Source: Lachnobacterium bovis DSM 14045 (GTDB taxonomy: Bacteria > Bacillota > Clostridia > Lachnospirales > Lachnospiraceae). Taken from it: a DNA stretch of 64,000 nucleotides. The notes beneath the pieces were generated by a model. It was not told the DNA's origin and did no database searches. It was given only the letters and a program-made list of their open reading frames with translations. The position numbers and the translations under genes are program-made. Positions 16,563 through 26,423 of the stretch are shown here, piece by piece. Location: positions 1 to 64,000 of the forward strand of contig NZ_FNPG01000004.1 in NCBI RefSeq assembly GCF_900107245.1, given 5' to 3'. Positions within the stretch are counted from its first letter, which is position 1, and every line of letters starts with the position of its first letter.

Positions 16563-18485
16563 ATGGCAAGAAAACAATCATACGATGCAAGTAGTATTTC
16601 GGTCTTAGAAGGTCTTGAAGCTGTTCGTAAACGTCCAGGAATGTACATTGGTAGTGTTTCAAGAAAAGGATTAAATCATTTGATTTATGAAATAGTGGAC
16701 AATTCTGTTGATGAACACTTAGCTGGAGCGTGTGATACAATAAAAGTCACATTGGAAAAAGATGGTTCATGTACAGTAGAAGATAACGGTAGAGGTATAC
16801 CGGTTGGAATGCATGCTAAAGGCGTGTCTGCTGCAAGGGTGGTTTTTTCTACATTGCATGCAGGTGGTAAATTTGACAATAATGCATACAAGACATCAGG
16901 TGGTTTACACGGTGTTGGTTCGTCAGTTGTTAATGCATTATCAACACATATGGATGTGTGGATTAAAAGAGAAGGATCAATTCATCATGATGGCTATGAA
17001 AAAGGACATCCTGTTGTAGAATTAGAAAACGGTTTATTACCAATTGTAGGTAAAACTAAAGAAACCGGTACTAAGATTAATTTTTTACCAGATGGTACAA
17101 TTTTTGAAAAAACAGAATTTAAAGCTGAAGATGTAAAAAACAGAATGCATGAAACAGCGTATTTAAATCCTAATTTGACTATAATTTTTGAAGATAAGAG
17201 AAAAGATGATGTTGAACATATAGAATTTCATGAGCCAGAAGGTATTGTTGGTTTTGTAAAAGAATTGAATAAAAATGGCGAGAAATTGCATGATATCATT
17301 TATTATAAAGGTGAAAGCGATGGAATTATGGTAGAAGTAGCTTTTCAGTATACTAGTGAATTCCATGAAAATATATTAGGTTTTTGTAATAATATTTATA
17401 ATGCAGAGGGTGGTACACATATTACAGGCTTTAAGAGTATGTTTACTACAGTAATTAATAATTATGCGCGTGAACTTGGTATTTTAAAAGATAAGGATCC
17501 TAATTTTACAGGAGTAGATGTGAGAAATGGAATGACTGCTGTAGTTTCAGTTAAACATCCTGCTCCAAGATTTGAAGGACAAACTAAAACAAAACTAGAT
17601 AATCAAGATGCATCAAAGGCAACTAGCAAAGTTACTAATGATGAAATTCAGCTATTTTTTGATAGAAATTTAGATACATTAAAGACAGTTATTTCGTGTG
17701 CGGAAAGAGCAGCTAAGATTAGAAAGGCTGAAGAGAAAACAAAAACAAATCTATTAACAAAACAAAAATTTTCATTTGATTCAAATGGTAAGTTAGCTAA
17801 TTGTGAAAGCAGAGATGCTAAAAAGAGCGAGATTTTTATTGTAGAGGGTGATTCAGCCGGTGGTTCAGCTAAAATGGCTAGAAATAGATTATATCAAGCA
17901 ATTATGCCTATAAGAGGTAAAATTTTAAACGTAGAGAAGGCAAGTATTGATAAAGTTTTAGCTAATGCAGAAATCAAAACGATGATAAATGCTTTTGGAT
18001 GTGGTTTTTCAGAAGGATATGGAAACGATTTTGATATTACCAAATTAAGATACGACAAAATAATTATTATGGCTGATGCCGATGTTGATGGAGCACACAT
18101 TGCAACGTTATTATTGACATTATTTTATCGATTTATGCCGGAGTTGATTTTTGAGGGACATGTGTACGTGGCTATGCCACCATTATATAAAGTTATTCCA
18201 TCACGCGGAGAAGAAGTATATTTATATGATGATGAGGCTTTAGCAAAATATAGAAAAACTCATAAAGGCAATTTCACTTTACAAAGATATAAAGGTTTAG
18301 GAGAAATGGATGCCCAGCAATTGTGGGAGACAACATTAGACCCTAAAACAAGAATGTTAAAAAGAGTTGAAATAGAGGATGGTAAATTGGCATCAGAAGT
18401 GACAGCAATGTTAATGGGAACTGATGTGCCACCTAGAAAAGCATTTATTTATGAACATGCAAGAGATGCTCAATTAGATATTTAA
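16563..18485 (+). CDS. parE: Type IIA DNA topoisomerase subunit B (topoisomerase IV, ParE)
   Basis: The 640-residue ATPase subunit shows the GHKL fold (LEAVRKRPGMYIGSV, EIVDNSVDE, VEDNGRGIPVGMH, GGLHGVGSSVVNALS), a transducer domain with QTKTKLDN, and the TOPRIM domain (EIFIVEGDSAGGSAK, IIIMADADVDGAHI). The end has LQRYKGLGEMDAQQLWETT and RRVEIEDG-like sequence. It pairs with the next gene, 19 bp downstream, to pass DNA strands through breaks and unlink chromosomes. GyrB and ParE are hard to tell apart; the ParE call rests on the partner's missing GyrA box and the position away from dnaA-type genes. Confidence 0.85.
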   Translation: MARKQSYDASSISVLEGLEAVRKRPGMYIGSVSRKGLNHLIYEIVDNSVDEHLAGACDTIKVTLEKDGSCTVEDNGRGIPVGMHAKGVSAARVVFSTLHAGGKFDNNAYKTSGGLHGVGSSVVNALSTHMDVWIKREGSIHHDGYEKGHPVVELENGLLPIVGKTKETGTKINFLPDGTIFEKTEFKAEDVKNRMHETAYLNPNLTIIFEDKRKDDVEHIEFHEPEGIVGFVKELNKNGEKLHDIIYYKGESDGIMVEVAFQYTSEFHENILGFCNNIYNAEGGTHITGFKSMFTTVINNYARELGILKDKDPNFTGVDVRNGMTAVVSVKHPAPRFEGQTKTKLDNQDASKATSKVTNDEIQLFFDRNLDTLKTVISCAERAAKIRKAEEKTKTNLLTKQKFSFDSNGKLANCESRDAKKSEIFIVEGDSAGGSAKMARNRLYQAIMPIRGKILNVEKASIDKVLANAEIKTMINAFGCGFSEGYGNDFDITKLRYDKIIIMADADVDGAHIATLLLTLFYRFMPELIFEGHVYVAMPPLYKVIPSRGEEVYLYDDEALAKYRKTHKGNFTLQRYKGLGEMDAQQLWETTLDPKTRMLKRVEIEDGKLASEVTAMLMGTDVPPRKAFIYEHARDAQLDI

Positions 18486-18504
18486 AAAAAGAGGTTAATT
18501 AAGA

Positions 18505-20742
18505 ATGGATGCAACAAATATTATACAAACAGAATACTCTGAATTAATGCAAAAATCCTACATTGACTATGCAATGAGTGTTATTGTTGCAAGAGCTCTT
18601 CCTGATATTAGAGACGGTTTGAAGCCGGTACAAAGACGTACACTGTATGATATGTATGAATTAGGCTTAAGATATGATAAACCATATAGAAAAAGTGCTC
18701 GTATAGTCGGTGATACAATGGGTAAGTATCATCCACATGGTGATTCTTCAATTTATGATGCGTTAGTTGTTATGGCACAAGACTTTAAAAAAGGTATGCC
18801 ATTAGTTGATGGTCATGGTAACTTTGGGTCAATAGAAGGCGATGGAGCAGCTGCGATGCGTTATACTGAGGCTAGACTTCAGAAAGTTACTCAGGAAGTT
18901 TTTTTATCAGATATAGAAAAAGATGTAGTTGATTTTGGACCTAATTTTGATGAAACAGAAAAAGAACCTATAGTGTTGCCTGTTAAAATGCCCAATATTC
19001 TTATTAATGGTGCTGAGGGTATTGCGGTTGGTATGGCGACTAATATTCCACCACACAACGTTAATGAAGTTTTAGATGGTGTTGTTGCTTATATGAAGAA
19101 TCCTGATATAACGAATCATGAAATGATGAATTATATTACAGGTCCTGATTTTCCAACAGGCGGAATTATAGCTAATAAAAAAGATTTATTGAATATTTAT
19201 GAAACTGGATCTGGTAAAATCAAAATTCGTGGAAAGATTGAAGTTGAGCAGGTTAAAGGAAATAAAGAGCGTTTAGTAATTACTGAGATTCCATACACTA
19301 TGATTGGTGCTAACATTGGTAAGTTTTTAAATGATGTATATTCACTGGTTGAATCAAAAAAGACGAATGATATAATTGATATTACTAACCAATCATCTAA
19401 AGATGGTATTAGAATAGTATTAGATTTAAAAAAAGGTGCGAATGTAGAAACTCTTAAAAATCTTTTATATAAAAAGACTAAACTAGAAGATACATTTGGC
19501 GTTAATATGCTTGCTGTTGTTAATGGCAGACCTGAGACTCTTAGCTTAGTATCAGTTATCAAGCATCATGTAGATTTCCAATATGAATTGGCTACTAGAA
19601 AGTATACAAATCTTTTGCAGAAAGCTAGAGATAAAAAAGAGATACAAGAAGGTTTAATTAAGGCATGCGATGTAATTGATTTAATTATTGAAATTTTGCG
19701 TGGTAGTAAAAATATTAAAGATGCAAAAGCATGTCTCATTAATGGAGATACTTCAAAAATAAAATTTAAATCAGAAATATCTAAGATTCAGGCTGGTGAA
19801 TTACATTTTACAGAAAAACAAGCTAGTGCAATCTTAGATATGCGTTTATATAAATTAATAGGTCTTGAGTTAGATGCATTAAAAAAAGAATATGAAGAAA
19901 CACTTAATAATATCGCTACATATGAGGATATTTTGGAAAACAGATCTTCTATGGCAAAGGTTATTATTAAACAGTTAAATACATATAAGAAAAACTATGG
20001 TAGAGAACGTAGAACTGTAATTGATAATTTAAAAGAGGCTGTTGTAGTAGAAGAGAAGATAAAGACAAAAGATGTTGTATTTTTAATGGATAGATTTGGC
20101 TATGCTAAAACAGTGGATGTATCTGTTTATGAAAGAAATAAAGAAGCAGCAGATTCTGAAAACAGAATAATTTTAACAGTAAAAAATACGGATAAGTTGT
20201 GCTTGTTTACAGAACAAGGTCAAATGCATTTGTTAAAAATTATAGATTTGCCTCATGGTAAGTTTAGAGACAAGGGAAGTCCTATAGATAATTTAAGTAA
20301 TTATGACAGCAAAGAAGAACGATTAATTTTTGTCGATAGTATTTTAAATCTAGCAGACAAAAAACTTTTATTTATTACTAAAAAATCAATGATAAAAGTT
20401 GTAGATGGTAAAGAATTCGATGTTACGAGAAGAACTACATCGGCGACTAAACTCAATGATGATGATATTTTGTTAAATATTAGTATTTATGATGAAAATA
20501 ACACAATTGTTATGCGCTCAAGAAAAGAAATGTTTTTACGTTTTGCATGTAATACAATTCCAGAAAAGAAAAAAGGTGCTGTAGGCGTTAGAGGCATGCG
20601 TTTAGCGGATAATGACGAAATAATAGAAACATATTTTGTTTCTGATGATTCTGATACTATTTCAGTTGATGTAAAAGGAAAAGAAGTTGTTTTGAATCGT
20701 CTTCATGTCGCTAATAGAGATACCAAGGGTGTAAAAAAATAA
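18505..20742 (+). CDS. parC: Type IIA DNA topoisomerase subunit A (topoisomerase IV, ParC)
   Basis: The 745-residue cleavage subunit shows [24 protein letters not shown], the quinolone-region sequence [21 protein letters not shown] and the catalytic Tyr120 in [11 protein letters not shown] coiled-coil gate follows (residues 370-490), then a beta-pinwheel C-terminal domain from about 510. The gyrase-defining box (QRRGGKG type) was not found in that domain; the closest sequence is [12 protein letters not shown] near the end. The length is also shorter than typical GyrA. This favours topoisomerase IV. SD AAGAGG precedes the ATG and a terminator follows. Confidence 0.85.
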   Translation: MDATNIIQTEYSELMQKSYIDYAMSVIVARALPDIRDGLKPVQRRTLYDMYELGLRYDKPYRKSARIVGDTMGKYHPHGDSSIYDALVVMAQDFKKGMPLVDGHGNFGSIEGDGAAAMRYTEARLQKVTQEVFLSDIEKDVVDFGPNFDETEKEPIVLPVKMPNILINGAEGIAVGMATNIPPHNVNEVLDGVVAYMKNPDITNHEMMNYITGPDFPTGGIIANKKDLLNIYETGSGKIKIRGKIEVEQVKGNKERLVITEIPYTMIGANIGKFLNDVYSLVESKKTNDIIDITNQSSKDGIRIVLDLKKGANVETLKNLLYKKTKLEDTFGVNMLAVVNGRPETLSLVSVIKHHVDFQYELATRKYTNLLQKARDKKEIQEGLIKACDVIDLIIEILRGSKNIKDAKACLINGDTSKIKFKSEISKIQAGELHFTEKQASAILDMRLYKLIGLELDALKKEYEETLNNIATYEDILENRSSMAKVIIKQLNTYKKNYGRERRTVIDNLKEAVVVEEKIKTKDVVFLMDRFGYAKTVDVSVYERNKEAADSENRIILTVKNTDKLCLFTEQGQMHLLKIIDLPHGKFRDKGSPIDNLSNYDSKEERLIFVDSILNLADKKLLFITKKSMIKVVDGKEFDVTRRTTSATKLNDDDILLNISIYDENNTIVMRSRKEMFLRFACNTIPEKKKGAVGVRGMRLADNDEIIETYFVSDDSDTISVDVKGKEVVLNRLHVANRDTKGVKK

Positions 20743-20772
20743 TAATACAGTTAAAGAAAAGTTCTAATAATT

Positions 20773-20847
20773 AGCCACAATAGCTAGAATGAAAAGTTAT
20801 ATCAAAAAGATTTATAATTTTTACTCTGGCGATTGCTGGCTTTTTTT
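20773..20847 (+). terminator. Intrinsic terminator of parE-parC
   Basis: AGCCA-CAAT-GCTAGA pairs imperfectly with TCTGGC-GATTG-CTGGCT, closing a loop of about 35 bases, followed by TTTTTTT. Confidence 0.75.
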
Positions 20848-20976
20848 ATAAAAAATAAATAGTTCTGTTTATTAATATATAAAATGTGGTAAAATGAAAG
20901 AGAGATTTTATAGCGTATGAAAATTTTGTGGGGAGCAAGGTTGACAGCATTATGTATTGCGCGGAAAGGGTTAAAC

Positions 20977-22806
20977 ATGGATAATATTAGTATTAATAAA
21001 CTTAAAATTTTTGCATCTTCAGGACGTTTTTATTATGTAAGTGCACAATTATTTCAAGATAATAAAAAAGTAGCGGCAGAAGATGACATAGAGGATTCTA
21101 CCAATTATAAAATGGTTTGTGATACCATAATAAGTGAGTTTGCTAAATCAGATTTTAATTTGCTAGAAACAATAACAGATAGAATTAGTAAAGAAATTCT
21201 ATTACGATTTCCTCTTGTTAAGAAAAATATAATAGAGGTTGAGTATAATAATTCTAAAAGAGACATCTTGTTTGAAAAGGTTGTAACTAGCATTACTAGA
21301 AAATGGAGCAGGGTGTATGTGTATTGCCAGACTCATTTTCAAGGAGATATTTCTGAAAATCGAAAGAAATTCTTAGATACAATTGATAGGATATCAGAAC
21401 ATGAACTGATAAAAAATGTCAAACGTTCAACTTTAAATCTATTGAAGTATGAAGGAATGATACTAAATACAGCTGTTGAATTTGATACTATTTTAGAATT
21501 AGATTCTTTGATTTCATATCTCAAATATATTGAAAATCAGGCAAAGGTTAAGAATAAAATTGATATTGAGTTTAACATCGTTTTCTTTGATGATTTAGTA
21601 TATGATGATGAAAATATAGTGATTCCATATGTTGGAATGGAAGATAAGATATATATGCTGAAAGCAATATCAGAGCTTAATCCTAATAAACATCATCCGA
21701 TTTCAAAGGTGACAGTTGGAGAATTATATGGAGAAAAACTAGATATAATCAAACGAAAATTTGATAATCAGGATAATCCTAAATTAGATTATCTGCAGCA
21801 ATCAGAGGAAGTTTACAAAGTAAAGCCAGATGAAGGTTATATTGTAAATCAAACCGTAGACAATGAAGAAAGTTATTTCGAAAACCTAGATACAGATTAT
21901 GTTATGGATGATGAAGGTTATGAGTTGAGTCAATCAATAGACCATGGTACTACTTGTGACACTAAGCAAGAACCTGTGTGCAAAGTGACACAAGAGACAG
22001 AATATGACGAAGTTGAAGAAAGAAAACAGGAACAAAAAAATGTTTTAGAGCGAAAAATAGCTGAGGCTAAGAATGTTTTGTACACAAGTAAGAGCCTTAC
22101 TTCAAATTCAGTGAATCTTATTGTTAATAGAGAAAAAGATTTGAATTCTAAGTCAAAATTAGTTTTGTTTGATTTAGATGGAACTTTGATTGATACGTCA
22201 GAGGGAATAACTAAGAGTGCTAGATATGCACTTAATCATTTTGGAATATGGGATACAAAATTAGAAAACCTCAAATTCTTTATTGGGCCTCCATTGAATC
22301 AGACTTTTAAAAATACTTATGGGTTTGACGATGATAAAACAAAAGAGGCTATAAAGATATTTAGGGAACGATATTCAAAGGTTGGATTGTTTGAAAGCAA
22401 AACTTTTAAGAATATAGGGAAATGTCTTAGAGAATTAAAAAGAAATGGCTATAGTTTAGCAGTTGCTTCTTCAAAACCGGAAAACTCATGTCGTCAAATA
22501 CTTGAATATTTTAATTTATTTGAATATTTTGATGAAGTAGTAGGAGCAACGTTTGATGGCCGAATAAATACTAAAGAGGAAGTATTAGAGGAAGTATTTA
22601 GAAGATTTAAAAATACTCCAAGAAAAAATATGTGTTTAATAGGGGATACTATTTTTGATGTAAAAGGAGCAAAAAGCAAAGGAATTCCTTGTATTGCAGT
22701 ATCATATGGCTTTGGAGATACAAATGAATTAGAAGCATCAAATGTATTTGCAGTTTGTGATAATGCAGAGGATATACCAGAAGTTTTGAAAAAATTATGG
22801 AATTAA
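20977..22806 (+). CDS. Degenerate FolB-FolK fused to a HAD-family phosphatase
   Basis: The start at 20977 follows GGAAAGGG (609 residues). Residues 1-95 resemble dihydroneopterin aldolase (ISINKLKIFAS; YYVSAQLFQDNKK; NLLETITDRISKEILLRFPLV), but the loop carrying the catalytic Glu (HGV-PEEN-LGQ) is absent. Residues 110-255 resemble HPPK/FolK (LNTAVEFDTILELDSLISYL; FDDLVYDDENIVIPYVGMED), but the two metal-binding Asp of TLDLDI are replaced (IDIEFN). An acidic, low-complexity linker follows to about 390. The C-terminal HAD domain looks intact: FDLDGTLIDT, VASSKPE and IGDTIFDVKGAK. The folate domains are probably inactive; the phosphatase may be active, substrate unknown. It overlaps the next gene by 10 bp. 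Confidence 0.72.
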   Translation: MDNISINKLKIFASSGRFYYVSAQLFQDNKKVAAEDDIEDSTNYKMVCDTIISEFAKSDFNLLETITDRISKEILLRFPLVKKNIIEVEYNNSKRDILFEKVVTSITRKWSRVYVYCQTHFQGDISENRKKFLDTIDRISEHELIKNVKRSTLNLLKYEGMILNTAVEFDTILELDSLISYLKYIENQAKVKNKIDIEFNIVFFDDLVYDDENIVIPYVGMEDKIYMLKAISELNPNKHHPISKVTVGELYGEKLDIIKRKFDNQDNPKLDYLQQSEEVYKVKPDEGYIVNQTVDNEESYFENLDTDYVMDDEGYELSQSIDHGTTCDTKQEPVCKVTQETEYDEVEERKQEQKNVLERKIAEAKNVLYTSKSLTSNSVNLIVNREKDLNSKSKLVLFDLDGTLIDTSEGITKSARYALNHFGIWDTKLENLKFFIGPPLNQTFKNTYGFDDDKTKEAIKIFRERYSKVGLFESKTFKNIGKCLRELKRNGYSLAVASSKPENSCRQILEYFNLFEYFDEVVGATFDGRINTKEEVLEEVFRRFKNTPRKNMCLIGDTIFDVKGAKSKGIPCIAVSYGFGDTNELEASNVFAVCDNAEDIPEVLKKLWN

Positions 22807-23567
22807 GTTATAAAGAAAAAATAAGAATATTGTTTAGAGAAGCATTTATACCGTTACTGTTTTATCATGGAATATTTTTCTTTACAGTTACAATTGTAGG
22901 ATTTATTCTTTTTGGAGGTATTGAAAAAAACTATATGATTTGTCACATGGCAGGAGCAGGTGTTACTGCTTTTGCTATGTATCGAACATATAATAATGAT
23001 ATTTGGTGGTCAACTAAATCCGATAAAAAAAATATAAAAGAATTGTTTCTTTTAATAGTTGCAATAATACTGATAGCATTTAGTTTGAATGATTTGTTAA
23101 TTAATTCACCACTTATTACTATGTCAAAATCATATAAAAATACTAGCAAGATTTTTTATACTGGCGGATTAATAATTGAAATTATTGGAAATGCTTTTTT
23201 GACACCATTAGCAGAAGAAATAGTATATAGAGGTATTGTTTTTAATAAATTAAATTTATACTTAAAAAAACATAATTCTATAATAATTTCGGCATTGATT
23301 TTTGGACTGGTGCATGGAAATATTGTTCAGTTTGTATATGCTTTTGTTTTTGGCATAATTTTTGCATTATTAGTCGAAAAGAAAAAAGGTATACAAATAT
23401 CGATTATATTACACATGTGTGTTAATTTATTTGGAGTTTTGAGAACGAACTTTAAATCTTTAAATATTTCTTTTTCTTCAAACATCAAAATAGATTTGTT
23501 AATAAAGACTGTGTTACTAATTGGCGGATTTTATACAGTTTTTGCTTTTATTAGAGCAAAAAAATAA
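22797..23567 (+). CDS. CPBP-family (CAAX/Abi) intramembrane metalloprotease
   Basis: The 256-residue protein has about seven predicted membrane segments. The family motifs are present: EEIVYRGIVFNKL (EExxxR) near residue 141 and LIFGLVHGNIVQFVYAFVFG (Phe-x3-His) near 173, with a third His in IILHMCVNLFG. These residues bind the catalytic metal within the membrane. Bacterial members have roles from bacteriocin immunity to peptide processing; none can be assigned here. Its ATG lies inside the upstream gene, so translation is probably coupled to it. Confidence 0.85.
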   Translation: MELSYKEKIRILFREAFIPLLFYHGIFFFTVTIVGFILFGGIEKNYMICHMAGAGVTAFAMYRTYNNDIWWSTKSDKKNIKELFLLIVAIILIAFSLNDLLINSPLITMSKSYKNTSKIFYTGGLIIEIIGNAFLTPLAEEIVYRGIVFNKLNLYLKKHNSIIISALIFGLVHGNIVQFVYAFVFGIIFALLVEKKKGIQISIILHMCVNLFGVLRTNFKSLNISFSSNIKIDLLIKTVLLIGGFYTVFAFIRAKK

Positions 23568-23642
23568 CCGATAAATAGACATAAGAGAGTATATTAATTT
23601 ACTTATGTCAGTTTAGATGTTATAGAATAAAAGGAGCGGAAA

Positions 23643-24797
23643 ATGGTTGTAGATGCGTGGGTTGTGTTAAGTGCATATACAGTATTGTTATTGGTTTTGA
23701 TATTGATATTTCAAAGAGGAATGCTACATACAGATTCAGCAAAACAATTCGTAAGACTTATTACGCTTACGCTAGTTCTTCTTGTGTCTGAAGTGTTTGG
23801 AAGAATAGGTGAAATATATCCTAAAAACTTTTTATTTATGGCAAAGATAGGATATTTTATAATCTTTTTGTTTGATCCTTTAGAATATTTAGTGGCAATG
23901 GATTATATTAATAAATGGATGGAAAGAGCAGATTCAAAAGGATGTATAGTATTTAGAAGAGCATTTGAAGTGTTTGTTTATGGAAATATGTTTTTGGTGT
24001 TTATGTCAACGATTTTTGATAATCATTGGTTTTATTATTTTAAAGGAAATAATTATTACAGAGGAATGTTTTTTTATGTGCGAGCAGCCTTGGTTATGAT
24101 ATATTGTCTTCTTTTGGATTTATATGTTTTTATTTACCGAAAAAGGATAAATATATTCTATCGAAAAGCTATTTTGATGTTGCCTGTGTTGTCATTATTT
24201 GGAGTAATAGGTCAGGTGTTAATACCAGATTTAGAGATGACTTATGCAATGATTACGGTAGGATGCCTTTGTGTTTTTTTCTATTTGCAGGGAAAAGATG
24301 TAAATATGGATTATTTGACCGGAGTACTGAATAGACGTGGAATTGATATGAGCCTAACAGATGCTATAAATCAATTCTTGAACAAAGAAATAAAGTTTTC
24401 TGCAATTATGATAGATATAGATCATTTTAAAAGTATAAATGATAATTTTGGACATTTAGAAGGAGATAGAATTCTTACAGAAGTTGCAAAGATATTACGA
24501 TTATCTGTAAAAAATGAAGGAACGATAGGCAGATATGGCGGCGATGAATTTTGCATTATAATAAATATTGATGATAAAAAAGTTTTAAAAGAGAAGGTAA
24601 CAGCTATTCAGAAAAAAACAAAAGAAATCAAAGGAGAGATTGAAGTCTCAATTAGTTGTGGATATAGTGTTTATGAGCCAACACACTACGTTAGTGGCAA
24701 AGAGTTTATTATGGAAATTGATGAACTTATGTACCGAGAAAAAATAGAACATCATTTACAAGATCGAAGAAGAAGAACAGAAGAAAAACCCCAATAA
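23643..24797 (+). CDS. Membrane-bound diguanylate cyclase (GGDEF)
   Basis: The 384-residue protein has six or seven membrane segments in residues 1-215, including FLMLPVLSLFGVIGQVLIP-like stretches, and a cytosolic GGDEF domain: DYLTGVLNRRGID, AIMIDIDHFKSINDNFGHLEGD and RYGGDEFC (residues 299-303). All synthesis motifs are intact, so it should make c-di-GMP. The product-binding inhibitory site RxxD is missing at its usual place (KNEG instead). C-di-GMP usually restrains motility, relevant to the flagellar cluster and the HD-GYP gene nearby. SD AAAAGGAG precedes the start. Confidence 0.9.
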   Translation: MVVDAWVVLSAYTVLLLVLILIFQRGMLHTDSAKQFVRLITLTLVLLVSEVFGRIGEIYPKNFLFMAKIGYFIIFLFDPLEYLVAMDYINKWMERADSKGCIVFRRAFEVFVYGNMFLVFMSTIFDNHWFYYFKGNNYYRGMFFYVRAALVMIYCLLLDLYVFIYRKRINIFYRKAILMLPVLSLFGVIGQVLIPDLEMTYAMITVGCLCVFFYLQGKDVNMDYLTGVLNRRGIDMSLTDAINQFLNKEIKFSAIMIDIDHFKSINDNFGHLEGDRILTEVAKILRLSVKNEGTIGRYGGDEFCIIINIDDKKVLKEKVTAIQKKTKEIKGEIEVSISCGYSVYEPTHYVSGKEFIMEIDELMYREKIEHHLQDRRRRTEEKPQ

Positions 24798-24825
24798 TTG
24801 TATTGAAAATTTTGATTTCATGGTA

Positions 24826-24904
24826 TATACTAAAAAAGTGCATGTATTTTAGTTTGTTTTTAAGAATACATGTATACAAAGAGATGAATATACTTTTTAG
24901 TATA
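24826..24904 (+). other. Nested inverted repeats ahead of gltX
   Basis: TATACTAAAAAAGT (24826-24839) pairs with ACTTTTTAGTATA (24892-24904), and inside it CATGTATT (24841-24848) pairs with AATACATG (24865-24872). The structure ends about 20 bases before gltX. There are no T-box conserved elements. It could be a leader structure or a terminator for the upstream gene, though no T tract follows. Confidence 0.5.
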
Positions 24905-24923
24905 AAGATAAGGAGATTTCAAA

Positions 24924-26375
24924 ATGAGTAAAGTTCGTACTAGATTTGCACCTAGTCCTACAGGAAGAATGCATGTAGGTAACCTTCGTACAGCTCTTTA
25001 TGCATATTTGATTAGTAAGCATGAAGGCGGAGATTATATTTTAAGAATAGAGGATACTGATCAGGAACGTTACGTTGAAGGTGCGGTTGACATTATTTAT
25101 AGAACTATGAAGAAGACAGGTTTAATTCATGATGAAGGTCCTGATCTTGATGGTGGTTGTGGTCCGTATGTTCAAAGTGAGAGACATGAAAAAGGTATTT
25201 ATTTGGAATATGCTAAGAAACTTATTGAAAAAGGTGAAGCATATTATTGTTTCTGTACTAAAGAACGTCTTGAAAGCTTAAAACAAAATGTAGCTGGAAA
25301 AGATATTATGGTATATGATAAACATTGTTTAAGCCTTACTCCAGAAGAAGTTCAGGCAAAATTAGATGCAGGAGTTCCATACGTTATTCGTCAGAATAAT
25401 CCAACTACAGGTACTACTACATTTAAAGATGAGATTTATGGAGATATTACAGTAGATAATTCAGAATTAGATGATATGGTGTTGATTAAATCTGACGGAT
25501 ATCCAACATACAATTTTGCAAATGTTGTAGATGATCATTTAATGGGAATTACACATGTTGTTAGAGGTAATGAATATTTATCATCGTCACCTAAATATAA
25601 TAGATTATATGAAGCATTTGGTTGGGAAGTACCAGTTTATGTACATTGTCCTTTAATTACTGATGAAAATCATCATAAATTATCAAAGAGATCAGGACAT
25701 TCTTCATTTGAAGATTTGATAGAGCAAGGATTTTTGACAGAAGCAGTTGTAAACTTTGTTGCTTTATTAGGATGGAGCCCTTCTGATAATCAAGAAATTA
25801 TGTCTTTACAAGAATTAATTGAAAAATTTGATTATCGTCATATTAATAAATCACCTGCTGTTTTTGATTATACTAAGTTAAAATGGATGAATGGAGAGTA
25901 CATCAAAAAATTAGACTTTGATAAATTCTATGAGATGGCTTTACCATATATCAAAGAAGTTGTTACAAAAGATTATGATTTAAAGAAAATTGCAAAAATG
26001 GTTCAGACAAGAATCGAGATTTTTCCAGATATTAAAGATCATATTGATTTCTTTGAAGAATTACCAGAATATGATGTAGCAATGTATACTCATAAGAAGA
26101 TGAAAACAAATTCAGAGAACTCATTAGAATTGTTACAGAATATTCTTCCAATTCTTGAAGAACAGGAAGATTATAGTAATGATGCTTTATATGAAGTTTT
26201 ACTTAAATACGCTAAAGATAACGAATTAAAAACTGGATTCGTTATGTGGCCAATTCGTACAGCTGTATCTGGAAAACAGATGACACCTGGTGGAGCTACA
26301 CAACTTATGGAAGTATTAGGTAAAGAAGAGTCAATTAGAAGAATTAAAAAAGGTATAGAGATGCTTTCTAAATAA
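24924..26375 (+). CDS. gltX: Glutamyl-tRNA synthetase
   Basis: The 483-residue class I synthetase charges tRNA-Glu (and, in many Firmicutes, tRNA-Gln for later amidation). The HIGH-type motif is [20 protein letters not shown] near residue 10; the KMSKS-type motif is [15 protein letters not shown] near 255. The Rossmann core ([35 protein letters not shown]) and the helical anticodon-binding C-terminus ([20 protein letters not shown]) are complete. SD AAGGAGA lies ahead of the ATG. Confidence 0.96.
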   Translation: MSKVRTRFAPSPTGRMHVGNLRTALYAYLISKHEGGDYILRIEDTDQERYVEGAVDIIYRTMKKTGLIHDEGPDLDGGCGPYVQSERHEKGIYLEYAKKLIEKGEAYYCFCTKERLESLKQNVAGKDIMVYDKHCLSLTPEEVQAKLDAGVPYVIRQNNPTTGTTTFKDEIYGDITVDNSELDDMVLIKSDGYPTYNFANVVDDHLMGITHVVRGNEYLSSSPKYNRLYEAFGWEVPVYVHCPLITDENHHKLSKRSGHSSFEDLIEQGFLTEAVVNFVALLGWSPSDNQEIMSLQELIEKFDYRHINKSPAVFDYTKLKWMNGEYIKKLDFDKFYEMALPYIKEVVTKDYDLKKIAKMVQTRIEIFPDIKDHIDFFEELPEYDVAMYTHKKMKTNSENSLELLQNILPILEEQEDYSNDALYEVLLKYAKDNELKTGFVMWPIRTAVSGKQMTPGGATQLMEVLGKEESIRRIKKGIEMLSK

Positions 26376-26423
26376 TAAGTACTTTAAAAAAAATAAGGAT
26401 ATAAGAACTAAAGAGGTTAATTC

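Noticed and set aside
24798-24923. T-box riboswitch before gltX
   Set aside because: No T-box core sequence or antiterminator pairing was found, and the leader is too short.
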